Positions 15,001 to 30,000 of a stretch of 64,000 bases of DNA are shown one piece after another (within the stretch, counting starts at the first letter, position 1; every line of letters starts with the position of its first letter). Location of the stretch: positions 124,001-188,000 of the forward strand of contig DASRBN010000001.1 in assembly GCA_035653615.1 (NCBI GenBank). The letters run 5' to 3'. This DNA is from Ktedonobacteraceae bacterium (GTDB lineage Bacteria > Chloroflexota > Ktedonobacteria > Ktedonobacterales > Ktedonobacteraceae). A program made the position numbers and the translations under genes. The notes under the pieces are model-generated. The model ran no database searches. It was not told the origin of the DNA and worked only from the letters and a program-made list of their open reading frames with translations.

Positions 15001-18000
15001 TGTAAGTTTCCAGCCGCGCCCCGTTGTTGACGTTGACCACCTGTACCTTCTCATATGGATAGATATCGGCGGCATCCAGCAAATCCTGGTCGATAGTGAT
15101 GCTACCAACATAGTTCAGGTTGGCCTGCGTGACGGTTGCACGATGAATCTTGCCCTTGCACATAGTGCGCTGCATAGTCATAATCCCTTCTGTTTTCAAA
15201 CGTTCGATGCCCCGGCAGGTTCCCCAGATCTTTCCCCTGAGAGGGTCCCGCCGCGAGAGAAACCAGCGTATGGCTTCTATTCTATATTAACGCACGAAGG
15301 GGTAAAATGGAGACAGTCCCTGATTTTTTCTAAGGTTTTTGGAGGCATCATGTATGTCTCAAGGCAGCAAGCAATCCCAGCGCGTAAGCTTCAGCCGGGC
15401 TTTGAGCGTCAAAAATCTTCTCTCCGATCAAGAGACGGTAGTGGCATTTCCAGCGCCGCGCGGGCCAGGGAGCCAGTTTGATGAGGGTGTAGGTCTGAAC
15501 GTGTGCTTCCAATGCCTCTCGCAGCGCGATTTCGTCGCCGGTGGTGATGCCGTATTCGGCGAGTTGCCGTCGCAATGCTTCTGCTATCATGTTCCTGGTT
15601 GTGTATTTGCTTGCTGGGCCGCCTGTATGACGGCGCGAATCTCTTCCGGGCTTAACGCTTCAAAATCGGTACGCGGTAAATCGTGTGGCATAATGGCAAA
15701 AGGACCTGTCCAATGTTTCGCGTGTTCTTCCAGCCAGTACAGGGTCTCGAACGCCTGCTTGCGCGACTCTTCGACGATTGGATAGCGCCTGGCGGCGCGC
15801 TCAAACACCTCGTGATCCTTGGTAAACACGCTGCCATCTTTGCGGATAACGACATCGATGTATAGATCGGTGTAGATAAGTTCGCGCGATTCACAGGTAT
15901 AGTCGGGTGTCGGCAGCACGACATCACAATAGCCGTCGTTGAAGTTTCCCTGTTTGTCGTAACTGATATGGATAGTATACCAGGCGCCGGGCCAGAAGTA
16001 GCTGAGCGAGTGCCTTTCGGCATGAAAGAAATCGGGCTTCCAGAAGTTGGGTTTCCAGTGTTTTTTCGTGCCTGCCGGTGTCCAGATACACACGTAATCT
16101 TCGCAAATCGGCAACTGGTAGCCTTTCCACTCTGCCCACTGATCGCCACTCACGAGCATTTTACAAACGTCCACCTCGAGTAACATACGCGAACCTTTCC
16201 GTTAACGAGAACTCTCATCATTAAGGAATTATACCTGACAGGACAGGTTTCTACCAATTAGATTGCTTGCTCATTCTTCTTACCGCATTCGTGCGCTTGA
16301 GTGAGAAAGAAGAGTTTATGGTGAGAGATAAAAAAACCGGGCCGGACGAGTCATTCAGCCGGACGAGTCATTCTGAGCGAAGCGAAGAATCTGCGTCCCG
16401 ATCTACCGAGATTCTTCGCTTCGCTCAGAATGACATGGCGAGAGGATGCTTCAGGTTTTTGGTGGTGAACGTTATTTTTAATAGAGGAACAGGCCGAATC
16501 TGAATATGGGCTTGTTCCTCTCACTCAACGGCCGCGATCTGCCTTTTCCCACAAACGCAGTAATATTGCCTGCGCCACCTGGATATCCCATTTTTAATGG
16601 CAATACCAGCTACGCTTGAGCAAGCAGAGAGTTGCAATATACTTTACCGGCAGTTATAGGTTACGCATATGCATAAATCTCGGGTCGTCCGAGTAACGCC
16701 AGAGCGAGTCATGGAATTCCCGCGTGGTATAATGGGTGCGTAAAACCACACTCAACGAGGAGACTGAACAGTGAGTACCACACAAGAAACCCGCGTCGAG
16801 CGGGACTCTATGGGAGAAATGCAGGTTCCGGCGGATGCCTATTATGGTGCCAGCACGCGGCGTGCCGTCCTCAACTTCCCCATCAGCGACCTGCGTTTCC
16901 CGCGCCCGTTTATTCGCGCCCTGGGACAGATCAAGCAGGCCGCGGCGCAGGTGAACGAGGAATTGGGAACCGTTGATCCACAGATTGCTGAGGCCATTGT
17001 AAGGGCCGCGCAAGAAGTCATAGATGGCAAACTCGATAGCCACTTCGTGCTGGATATTTTTCAGACCGGCTCCGGCACCTCTACCAATATGAATGCCAAC
17101 GAGGTGATTGCCAATCGCGCCAGCGAGCTATTAGGCGGCTCGCGTGGCTCGCGCAAAGTCCACCCCAACGACCATGTCAACTTTGGGCAGTCGTCGAACG
17201 ATGTCATTCCCACTGCCATCCACCTCTCGGCGCTGGTCAGCATCGAGCATGACCTGATACCCGCCTTGCAGGGATTGCGACAGGCGCTGGCGCAGAAGGC
17301 TGACGAGTTCATGCCCATTGTCAAAACAGGCCGGACGCACCTGCAGGATGCCACACCCATTCGCCTCGGTCAGGAATTTCTGGGCTATGCCGGCCAGGTC
17401 GAGCGCGGCATCGCTCGCCTGCGCCATGCCGCCAGTGAGCTATCTGAGGTCGCCCTCGGTGGCACCGCCGTTGGCACGGGCGTCAATACACATCCAGAAT
17501 TCGCCGCTCGCGTGTGCAAACGTCTTTCTGAAATGAACAGCGTAGACGTGCATGAGACCAGCAATCATTTCCAGGCGCAGAGTACGCTCGATAATATCGT
17601 CGAGGCCAGCGGCTCACTCAACACGCTGGCGGTGAGTCTGATGAAGATTGCCAACGATATTCGCTGGCTCGGCTCCGGCCCGCGCGCCGGTATTGGCGAA
17701 ATCGAGTTGCCTGCCGTGCAGCCGGGAAGTTCGATTATGCCCGGCAAAGTCAACCCCGTGATCGCCGAATCGGTCTGCATGGTCTGCGCGCAGGTCATCG
17801 GCAACCACACCACCATCACCGTCGCCGGTCAATCCGGCAACTTCGAGATCAACGTCATGATGCCCGTCACGGCCTACAACCTGCTGCAATCCATCAACCT
17901 GCTGGCGGCGTCGGCGCGCAACTTTACCGAGCAATGCATCAAGGGCATCAAGGCTACGACAAAAGGACCGGAGATGGTCGAACGTGGTCTGGCAATCTGT

Positions 18001-21000
18001 ACCGCCCTGGCTCCGGTCATCGGCTATGATACCGCCGCCGACATCTCCAAAGAGGCATACAAGACCGGCAAAACGGTGCGCGAGGTGGCACGCGAGAAAA
18101 CCAACCTTTCCGAAGAGGAACTCGACCGCATCCTCGATCCCGCCAGTATGACAAAACCAGGATTAGAGGGCGGCCCAGCCGGCGGTTAATAAAGCCGTGG
18201 CACCCCATGCGGCGAAGCCGTAGGGGCCGATTGATCGTACACATCGCCGATTCATCGGCCCTTCGTCCTTCGCCGGAATACGTTATGAAAATTCATACTC
18301 GGCCTATCACATCCATATGCGCCATCGATCAGGTGTATCCACACCCGACGTATCCGAAAGATCGGCGTAATTGGGCCAGATGCTTGCACCTGGCTCCAAT
18401 GCTTTCAGGGCAATGGCGACGGCGCCGGACCATGTTTCGTCAACGGAGAGCGCCTGCATCTCTTCGCGTGTAAAAAAACGCGCATCGTCGATTTCATCAA
18501 GGTTCGGGCAAAGGTCGCTGACCGGCGAGAGCAGCTTCGCGCGGAACATGAAAAAATAGTTGTGCTCGCCATCGTCCATCACCCAGATGCGCAGGCCTAT
18601 CAAGCCCTCGATCTCCACCCGCAGGCCCGTTTCCTCGAACGTTTCGCGTATAGCCGCCTGGTCTGGCAGTTCGCCCACATGAACGCGCCCCGCCGGAAGC
18701 AGATAGCGTCCCCGTGTAACCCCGTAAATATTGCGCACCAGCAGAACCCGTCCTTCGGAAACGACAACGGCTCCCGCACCCATACTGAGCGGGCGACTGG
18801 GCCTGGAACGCTCCGGGAATGGGTCGACGGGGGTGTTGACCTCTGTCATATGAATATGCTCCTGATCTACCTCAATAGTGTATTGTCCATAGTATACAGC
18901 ACATGTGAAAGAGAAAGCCTGGCAATCCAAAGGGTCGCCAGGCTTTTCCTTCTAAGTCTCAGGAGATCACGCGCTGAAAGGCAGCGTCTCGTACTTCTGC
19001 TCTATCGGTAGGGCATTGACATGTACTCGGTCCACAATCACCGTCTCGAAAAATTGCAATAATGCCTGGCTTACGCAGTCTTCTATCGCAAGCTCAGTAC
19101 TTTCAGGTTCATCAGCTAGAATTTCAGTAAACCGACCAGGACCCGGACAACGAAGAACAATTTGAATTTCCATGTCTGTCTCCTTCTCTTCTCTTTTTGT
19201 TTGCCATCTAAGATCAAAAATGGGCGCGGAAGACAAAGGTGCCTGAGTCTGCAATATTGGCTTCTGATTCCTCGCCTTTGAGGAAGGAGAAATCAAATGC
19301 AAGGATATGCCCAACCAGGATGAGCATTTCCTTTGCCATGGCCCCCTACTTACCCCCCTGGGCCTTGTATCGAGTATACCGTTTTTTAGAGGAAATTGAT
19401 GTGTGTTATGTAACAAAATCCGTGTGAATTTACATCAAAAATGGGTGTTTGCCATAACACCCATTTGAAATAACCTTACCCGGTTTTTTAATTATTCGAG
19501 CCTCGCTTCATCTCCTCAAGCGCGTTAAGCAGCCTATCAAGCTCTTCGGGAGTATTATAAAAATGCGGCGAAATGCGCACGACATCGCTACGGGCCGCGC
19601 CATAGATCGAGCGCGCCGCCAGCTCATCCACGATGGATTGCACGCTCATATCCTGCCGGTCAGGGTGTGGTTTGAAGCATACAATGCCCGAACGTTCGCC
19701 TGCTCCCTGCGGCGAAACGACCGGATAACCCAGCCGCTCTAATCCGGCAATGACATAGCCCGTCAATCCTAGAATGCGTGCTTCTACCGCCTGCATACCG
19801 CCTTCGAGTGACTCGAAAACGCCCAGAGAGGCATCCATACCGATGATGGGCAGGCGGTTGGATGAGCTATGCTCGAAACGCCCTGCTCCGGTTCTCAATG
19901 GCTGTTGATGATTGAAGAAATCAAAAGGTGTCTCCACACTCAACCATCCCCGGCGCGGCGTGCGCAACTGCGGCAGCAGCTTGTCCGAAATATAAAGAAT
20001 GCCGCATATCTGCGGGCCAAGCAGCCATTTATGCGAGGCGCCGGACAGGTAGTCGACATCCAGCGCCTGCACGTCGATATCAATCGCCCCCAGCGCCTGC
20101 ATCGCATCGATGCCACACAGCACGCCCCGTTCGTGGCAATGACGAGCAATAGCTGCGACATCATTACGAAAGCCGCTCGAAAACTCCACGAGGCTCAACG
20201 TTACCAGCCGCGTGCGCTCCGTGATATTCGCCACGATATCCTCGACCACGATGCGGTGGTTGCGCGCCGGTACCTGAATGTAATGGACGCCCAATTCTTC
20301 TAGATTCAGCCAGGGATAGACATTGCTGGGAAATTCGCCCTCGGCGCTGAGGATGATGTCGCCATCCTGCCAGCGCAGTCCCTGCGCTATGGTCATAAAG
20401 CCGTCGCCTGTGCTATAGGTCAGAGCAATCTGGTCGGGACGAGCATGAATCAAATTTGCCAGGCGGCGATGGGACCCGGCTTCATATGCGGACCAGCGCT
20501 CGAAGTTGATGTTGCCATACAACGAAGTATCATCGACGTAATCGTGCAGCGTTCGCGCCGTCGGTCTCGGCAGCGGCCCGTTGGCCGCGTGATTCAAATA
20601 GGTGCAGTGCCTGGTTACCGGAAAGAACAGCTCGCGTAGCTCCGTAAGGCCCTCTTCCTCGCCCGAAAACTCGTGTTCCCCTTCCTCTAGCAGTAAAAGC
20701 GGTTGCAACATGTCGTCTAACGAAGGAAGAGCGGGAATGTGTTCGTAACTGGTCATGACAAAAGATAGCTCCTTGGTAGCTGGATAGTTTTGTATTCCCC
20801 GTGAAAGGATCAGATGGATTGAATCCTCGTGAATTTCAGTATAGCATATCTCGTGCCTCTCCAGGATGATCATTCGTTCGCCCTGGAGAGGTAGCTGACT
20901 CTGCTCAGGCCTTCACAAAGCTGAGAATCATGAAGAAAGGGAAATGATAGCCGGCGGGAATGAGCGTATCACTGCGCCGTTTGAAGAATCCTTCATGCGT

Positions 21001-24000
21001 AGGCACATCGACCAGACGTTGCAGTTGAAACCCCGCCAACAGGCAGGCATCTATATATTCTTGCAGCGTGCGATGATAAAAATAGACTTTGACACCTTCT
21101 TCCGCCATACCACGGTACGCGCACTTCTTGCCGGACTCGAAGTAATCGCTAATATGGCTGCGCACGACGAAAGAGTAGGGATTATTCATTGAAAATACCA
21201 GGTGTCCCCCACTTTTTGTGACCGATCCCAAGGTTCTGAGAAACCCCTGGTAGTCAAAGACATCATTGAGAACCAGGTGGCTCACGACCAGGTCGAAATG
21301 GTTTTCATAAGCAGGCAGCGGCAGGCTGAGGTCTGCAACCTGGTAAGTAATAGCGTCTTGCGGGTCTTTCGCGCGTGCAATCTCGATCAGCCGCGCGGAG
21401 ATATCGATGCCTGTAACCTTTGCGCCACGCCTGGCAAGAATACGCGAGAGATAGCCCTCGCCACATCCGGCATCCAACGTGACCAGGTCGGAAACATCGT
21501 CCAATACCTGCAAGAAGAGAGGCATGATCGGCTCTTGTTCAATCCCCTTTGCCTCGCGCGCTTTGACCATATCAGCATACTCGGTGGCATAGTCGCTATA
21601 ATTATCAACTTTGCTATCCATTAGCAGTCCTCTTTCCTTTTGTTTATTGCATTTGCACCTGACCTTTTCGGGTCTGAGGGTATACTTATCGTGCGCGGAT
21701 GCGCCAGGGTCAAGTCCTTTTCCCCGTCTCCCGCTTGGGCTTGAAATGAACCTTGGCTTTGATAAAGAGCAACAATGCTCCTGGCCGCCTCAAGTACCTT
21801 CTCGCGTAATTCCTGTGGCTCTATTACAATCACCTGCGCGCCAAAGCTCAAAACGTACTCGCAGGCATTATGCTCGCCCTCAAATAGCATCGCAACCTGT
21901 ACCCACCCGTCAGCGTCCGGCGGTTCAGTGCTGATGATGCGTGCGTATCTGCCCACAGTGCGCATATATGCCAGGATAGCAGGGTCAACACGCAGCGTGG
22001 CAGGATAGCGCGGCAGGTTGGCTTTGAAGTCGCTGGCCGATTGCTCCCAATAGGCCGCCAGGTCAAAATCGGCTGGACGCACAAATGGCTCATCCGTAAT
22101 CCTGGCGTCTTGCACGCGCGAAACTCTATACGTGCGCGGCTCGCCTTCTACCGCCGCCACAAGATACCACACGCTTCCCTTGGCCACCAGCCCTAGCGGA
22201 TCAACAAGTCGCTCAACACATGTATCATCGCTGCGGTGGTAGGTCATAGAGAGCCTGCGTTCCTGCCAGATGGCATCCTGTAGCGTTGGTAGATAAGGGA
22301 TGGCGTCCTCCTGACTGCTCCAGCGTGTCGCATCGATATGAATACGATTGCGCACATATTGAGCATTGGAACGCGAAAACGAAGGCAGCGCGGCAAGCAG
22401 CTTGATCAGGGCCGCCTCCGATGCCTGGCGCAGCCCAAGATCGGCTAGCAGGCGCGCGGGCCCGGCGATAAAGAGCGCCTGAATTTCCGCCTCGCTCAGT
22501 CCCGTCAGATTCGTCGAATAGCCCTCCATCAATTTCCAACCACCACCTGTACCTCGTTCGGCCAGCACGGGAACACCTGCCGCGCTCAAGGCCTCCATAT
22601 CGCGATGGATGGTGCGCTCCGAAACCTCCAGCCGTCTCGCCAGTTCGCGCGCCGTCATACGACGATGCACCTGCAAGAGTAACAGGATGGAAAGCAATCG
22701 ATCAGCACGCATATGCTAGTTTCCCCTGTCGTTTGTTGAACGAAAGCCTTTCGTCTCTAAAAGAGTACTCTTCATATTATGGCATCAATCCTCTTCAGAT
22801 GTCTCAAAAACTTCGGCGAATTCTTGCGTCGATAAGTAATGATGTATACTATACATGCGGGGCGGATACCACCCTCATCTGCCCCGTTTATTCTCTCTCG
22901 CCACCCCTCACACCCTGCACCCTGTGAGACTTGCCCCGCTTTCAGCGTATTTCTAGTAGGGGAAATCCCGCTCCCTGCTCGTAGCGGAGCTGACTTTCAC
23001 TTTCTTCTATGCAATACATTTCGACTCTTTGCGTCTTATACACTGAGCAAATAACCAGGGCGGAGTAGTTTATGGATATCGGTAGCGACCTGGGAACACC
23101 GCTTACAGGTACAGGCCTCTCTATCTGGCCCGTGCCGAAAAAGGTTGAGCATGCCCCTGAAGCGCCTGCCGCTACCCGTCCAGAAAAGCTGGCTGCAGGC
23201 TCAGGGACGAAAAAGCTCTCCTTTGACGATCTGTACGCGCAGTATTATCCTCGCGTCCTGGCCTATTTGCGTTTTCGCACCGGTACGATGGATGTCGCGG
23301 AGGAACTGGTATCGCTCGTCTTCGAGCGCGCCTTGATCCACCTGTCCGACCTGCAAGCTCCAGGCGCTGCCGGTGCCTGGCTCTTTCGTATCGCCCGTAA
23401 TTGTGTCTCCGATTATTTCCGGAAACACCAGTTCGATCTCTCTCTGGACACGCTCATTGGCGCAAATCATCCTTGCGAGCGTTCACCGGAGGAAGTCATC
23501 GTTGCACGCGAGGAGCGCATGCTGCTACTTACTCACCTCAATCACCTCTCGGAACGTGAGCGCGAGGTAATTGGCCTGAAGTTCGTCGCATGCCTGCAAA
23601 ACCGTGAAATCGCGCGTGTCTTGCATATACCCGAAGGCACCGTCAGTTCGCTCCTTCACAGGGCGCTTGCTCGCCTGCGAGAAGCCCTCAATAGGGAAGG
23701 AGGGCACAATTTATGAAGCATGCTGAGGACGATTTCGCCAATCACAACTTCGATGACGCCGAGCTGTCCTGGATGGATGCCCTGGATGCCATTGCCATCG
23801 ACGGGCAACGCTATCCCGTTGAAGCGCCAGCCGCCGCTACTGATCGCGAGGAAGATGAAGAACAGGCATTGTTGCGCCTCGCCGCGCAGTTGAGCGACGC
23901 ACTTGCCCCGCTGCGCGAACTGCATGCCTCCGATAGAGCGCAAAAGCAACGTTTGAAAGTCCAGCTCAAAGCCGCGCTCGCGCAAAAAGTGCGCAGGCGC

Positions 24001-27000
24001 CGCTGGTATCGCAACCTGGTCGTAGCCGCAGCCATCTTCATGTTTGTATTGCTAGGGCCAGGCGTACTGCTGGAGATCAACTTTGCCAGGGACTGGAATA
24101 GAGGAGCTATCGGCGTCAACGAACCAGGAAGAATCGTAGCGACGGGCACTCCAACTACCGGCGTTAGCCTACCCGCCTACATCGCCAGCCCGACCCGTCT
24201 CCCCACACCGCAATCTCACGTCACGCCGATCCCTCATAGCAAGATCAAGCTTCTCCTGCCGCCGGAAAATCTGCCTGGGGTCGTAGAGGTTGCTGCGCCT
24301 TTCATCATGCAAACGAACAACGTCCTGTACAAGTATTTCGCGCACTATGTCGTTGCCGGACAGGATGTCTTTTTATATGAAGACCCCGGTATGCCGCCAC
24401 AATCACCCTCGGCTTTCGATGGCCTGCATCTCGTCTCTATCGGCTCAATCAAAGGATGGCTCGATCAGGATACGTCCGGCAGAAACATTCTGAACTGGTT
24501 TCAAGATGGTTTTTATTGCCAGATCACCAGTCCGCTGCCGATCTCTCAACTGGCAGATTTCGCCAGCCATTTTCAGGTCGCCCCGGCATAATATTACGGT
24601 ACCCCTGCCGCGGCCCGCAAGCGATTGGCCTGGTCTTCAGCAGAGCGCGCCTCCTGCCGCCGCCGCAGCCCTTTTAACGCCTCCGCCTTACGCAGCCAGT
24701 TATCGGGATCGTCCGGGCGCAGGTGGATTGCCTCATCCGCCGCCTTCAATCCCTCCTCATAGTATCCCAACCGGTTCAGCACCAGCGCCTTATTGTGCCA
24801 GGCCGTTGTCAGCCGCGAATTTAATTGTAGCGCGCGCTCGTAGGCTCGCAGCGCCTGCACATAATCGCCCAGGTTATAGAGCGTATTTCCGCGCCCATTC
24901 CAGGCAAACGCGAAATTGGGATCGATCTTCAGCGCCACGTCATATGCCCGCAACGCTTCCTGGTAGCGACCCAATTGCCGCAATACGCCCCCTTTGCCGC
25001 TCCACGCCGCCGCGTGCCGCCCATCCAGTTGCAGTGCCCTATCGTATGATTCCAGCGCCCGCGAGTATTCCCCCAATTCATCCAGCACATTGCCACGCCG
25101 GTTCCATGCCTCCGCGAATTTCGCATCTTCGTGCAGCGCCCTATCGAACATCCCCAGCGCCTGCTTCAATTTGCGCTGCGCATACAAAACCTGCCCCTTG
25201 CCAAAATACGCCGGAGCGTAATGGCTGTCCAGCTTCAGCGCCTCGTCAAACGCCTCCTGGGCCTCAGCGAAGCGCCGCATATCGTAAAGCACAGTCCCCT
25301 TGCCGTTCCAGGCTGGCACTAGCGACGGATTGCAACTGCACGCCTGCTCGTATGCCTTCAGCGCCGCCTGCAGTTGCCCCAGTTCGTGCAGCGCGTTTCC
25401 CTTGCCGCTCCATGATGTCGCGATCAGCGGCCCATAGGTCAGCGCCTTGTTAAAGGCATCCAGCGCCTCGCGATAGCGCTTCAGCGTATTCAGCACCAGG
25501 CCCTTGTTATTCCAGGCCTGCGCCAGTTCTGGATCGATGCGCAGCGCCTGCTCAAACGCCTGCAATGCCGCTTCGTGCCGTCCCAACGCGCTCAACGCCG
25601 CTCCCTTGCCATTGTAGGCCGCGGCGTTGCCCGGATCGAGTTGCAGCGCCCTTTCAAAAGCTTGCAGCGCCTCGCTGTGCCGGTGCAGCGTACTCAGAGC
25701 CGTCCCCTTGCCATTCCAGGAAGTGACCAGTGTCGGATTCAACTGCAATGCCCGTTCAAACGCCTCCAACGCCAGTTGGTGGTGCCCCCGCATTCCTTGC
25801 GTCAACCCGTATCCCTGCCAGCCCACCGAACTCGTCGTCTGCGTCTGCAATGCTTTTGTATACACCGCCAGCGCCTCGTCCAGGCGCTTCTGCGTATAGA
25901 GTGTATGTGCCTCTTCCAGCGGGTCCGTCGTCACTGCCGCGTGTACGCCGGTCGTGCGCACCGAATTGTTGATCTCTTCCAGTCGCGCCACCACATCCTG
26001 CGCGCTGGCCGGTCGCTTGTCGGCGTCCATCTCCAGCATCTGTTGCAGCAATACATCGAAGCGTGGATCGACATCGGGATTCACCTGCGAAACTGGCCGG
26101 AAGAAAAAAGGCTGCTCGCTTGGATCAATACCCGTCAGCAGGTGGTGCAATAAGGCTCCCAGGCTATAGATATCCGAACGCGGCGTGCTCTGCGCCTTAC
26201 CATATTGTTCGGGAGCCGCGTATCCTGGCGAGCCGAGCGCCACCGTATCGTGCTGCTTGCCCGGCTTGAAAATACGCGCAATGCCAAAATCGATCAGAAA
26301 GAGGTGCCCGCTATCGCTGATCATCACATTTGCAGGCTTCAGGTCGCGAAACACAATCGGCGGCTGGTGATTATGCAGGTAGCTCAACACATCGCACAGC
26401 TGCTCCGCCCATTTGATCACCTGGTCTACCGGTAAAGGGCCGCCTCCAATGCTCTCCAGGTACTCCTCCAGCGTCTGGCCCTCAATAAAATCCATCACCA
26501 GGTACGAGCGGTCGTTTTCCGTGAAGTTGTCATAAATGCGCGGCAGGTTTGGATGTATCAGGTCCGCGAGCAGGTGCGCTTCGCGGTCAAACGCCTCTTT
26601 CGCCTCTTGCAGGCGCGCGGGTGGCAATCCGGCGCTGCTCATCTCCTTGATCGCCACCGGACGATTATTGAACCTCGTATCGGCCGCCTTATAAACGGCT
26701 CCCATGCCGCCCTGCCCTATTCTATTCAATAGCTGGTAGCGACCGGCCAGCAGCGTCTGCTCCGGCAGAGAGCCTGTTGTATGCGTGAATGGCAACAGCG
26801 TCGCGCAATGCTGGCAAAATTTCGCCGTTGATGGGTTCGCCGCCCCGCAATTCTCACAAAAAAGTTCTTGCGATGTCATCCGTTATTTTCGCTTCGTATA
26901 ATTCCACGCTATCGATCAAATCAGCTTCATCTATCCTTATGATATGATAGCACAGTTTTCGTATGCTTTTGCTAGACGTAACCACTCCTCGATGCTCAAC

Positions 27001-30000
27001 GTTTCGGCCCGGCGGCTCGCATCGATGCCTGCCGTCATCAATAATGCCCTTACCTTTTCATCTTTACAATGCAGCCCATGTGCCAGCGCGTTGTGCAACT
27101 GCTTGCGCTTCTCAGAAAAGCCTGCCTGCACTACACGGAAAAATGTATCCCGCTCCTCCCGCGTAATTGCCTTGTGCGGCGCATCCTCCCCCTCATTCAC
27201 CTCTACGCGTAAGATCGCCGAATCGACCTTGGGCGCGGGATAAAACGCGCGAGCCGGAACGTGCGCAATAATTTTCGGCTTTCCATAGAATTGCACGCTG
27301 ATCGCCAGCAGGCTCAGATCGCCAGGTGCGGCCACAATGCGTTGCGCAACCTCGTACTGCACCATGACCACAATCAAACGCGGTGGATTGGCGCTTTCCA
27401 GAAAATGGCGAAAGGTTGGCGCCGTAATATAATACGGCAAATTCGCCACCAGCTTATACGGCTCCTGACCGAATACAATTGCCGGATCGAGATAGAGCAG
27501 ATTGCGCGCCACCAGTTCAACATTAGGGAAATTTCGCGTCGTCTCTGCCAGTAACTCCAGCATATTCCGCTCTAACTCTACTGCCACCACGCGCCTGGCT
27601 CGCTTCGCCAACTCCCGTGTCAAAACGCCTGTGCCCGCGCCAACTTCCAGCACCGTATCATCCGGGGCAATCTTCGCCGCCTCCACAATCCGCTGTAGCA
27701 CTGCGCGGTCAACTAAAAAATTTTGCCCGAACGATTTGTTCGGGCGCATATCATGCGCATATAGCAGATTACGCAACTCGCGTACATCCGTCAAATCTGT
27801 CTCATCATGCATAGAACCTCTATTACCTGTAGGGACAGCGCCTGGTGCCTGTCCTTGCTGGAAAATTCTCTACCACCAGTAAGGTCCATTGGGCCAGCTG
27901 CGACCGCGCCAGTGCTGCCGCCGGGCAGGATTGTTTGAGCCAGCAGACCTGAACATTCGCCTCAACAGACCTGAGAATATGACCAGAATGATGAGTGGCA
28001 CGATCAAAACAAACAGGATCAGGCCAATCGCAGCCCCGAGAATATCTCCGCCAGCGCCCATCAACATTCCGCCATGTGTGATCAGCCCCTGTACCAAAGC
28101 CACAATCACCAGAACAAGCAGAATAAATCCGAACCGCAAAGGCGAGCGCCTGTGCTGCTGTGGTCGCGCCCACGGCGGAACGCTCTGCCCCCATCCGCCA
28201 GGTGGTACGCGCTGTCCTTGATCTCCTGGCGGAATACTTTGTCCCCATCCTCCTGGCGGAACGCTCTGCCCCCACCCTCCTGTAGGGCCAGTGCCTGGTG
28301 CCTGTCCTGCTGCCCCAGTACTGCCCTGATAATTGTAAGAACTATAAGGCCCATATCCACGTTGATACGTATGGGTATCGTCACCGGAATACGCCTGTTC
28401 CTGCTCGCCGGGTTGGGCTGCAGCGTAGAGACCAGATTGATCGCGCCCCCGCGACTCGCCATAAACTGATGGCGGCTCATCTCGGGGCGCGGCCTCCTGC
28501 TCTAATTTACCAGACCAGGAATAAGGAGCGCGCGGGTAATAGACCTCATCTTGCGCAACATCCTGTTTCTGCGCCTGCTGTTGTGGATCGAACTCTTGCT
28601 GGCTCATCTACGGCCTCTGCTTCTCTTATGGGCATCATTCCTCTATCACCTACTATACATCACTACGAGATGCCATAGCCAGGGTTGTAAAGACAGCCTC
28701 CTGTAGAGATCAGAGGTCTCTTTGCACCTTGATATACAATAGTACGTCTTTGGACGCTGCATGAAACGAGCAGCGTCCTCAATGCGTTATACTCTAAAAG
28801 AAGGAAAAATGCGGTACCCAAAGACTGTAGGTAGGTGGGGGAAAATGTACCGTCTGGCAAAGGACGTGGAATCTTCTAGCCGGCGCAATTATCTCATAAC
28901 ATAATGTCTCACCAGGGGAATGAGTTCGTGCAGGGTAGAGGTGTACCTTTGTGGTCGCCCTGGCACATTATCAAAGGAGCATACCCTGGTGGCTTGTGGG
29001 TGTCCTTACTTGTGGCGTCCTGGCGGCTACGACACACCCCTGGATTATTCTATTTTTCTGTTTTCGGATGGAGAAAGATATAGCGATGGATCAGCAAGAT
29101 AATAAGCAACACGACGAAAATCTTCACAAAGATGAAAACACAAGCCTGGTTCCGGTGCATGCCAGCAACGGCACCAGAGGGGATGGCATTGCTGCTACCG
29201 GCGGCAAAGCGCTAGCGCCTGTAAAAACCGTCACGACTAATTCGGGTCCGCTACCAACCCTCTCAAGACGCCGCGCCCGCCTGAATCGCGTTATTATCAT
29301 CAAACGTCGCATGCAGCGTTCCGCGCGTGCCGATACCACTGCTCCACGGCTCATGATCACCTTCTTTGTGCTTGCTGTGGTATTGTTCTCCTTGCTCTCA
29401 AGTGGAGTCGGCGCTGCATATGCCTATTATCGCTCACAGTTGCCCTTGCTCAACGGCATTGCCACCCACTCGCTCTTCCAGACCACGCATATCTATGATC
29501 GCAATGGTAAATTACTCTATGATCTCTATGATCCCAAATATGGCCGTCGTACCTACGTCAACTATAATGATATTTCGCCGCTCGTTATCAACGCCACCGT
29601 CGCCATTGAGGATCACACCTTCTGGGACAACCCCGGCGTTGACCTGCAAGGCACCCTACGCGCCGCCATTGCCGACCTGCAAAGCCATGCCATCGTTGAG
29701 GGCGGTAGCACGATCACCCAGGAGCTGATCAAGAATCAGCTCTTTCCCACCGACCCGCGCACCTTCCAGGTAAAAGCCCAGGAAGCTGTGCTGGCCTATG
29801 GCCTCACGCAGCAATATCCCAAGTGGAAAATCATGGAGATGTACCTCAACACCGTCTACTATGGTTCGTTGAACTACGGCATCGAGGCCGCAGCCGAGGG
29901 CTTCTTCAATCTCAAACCAAAATGTACGCGCACGCATTGTATCCCCGCCGCCGCGCAGCTCGACCTGGCGCAGGCCTCTATGCTGGCTGGCCTGCCGCAG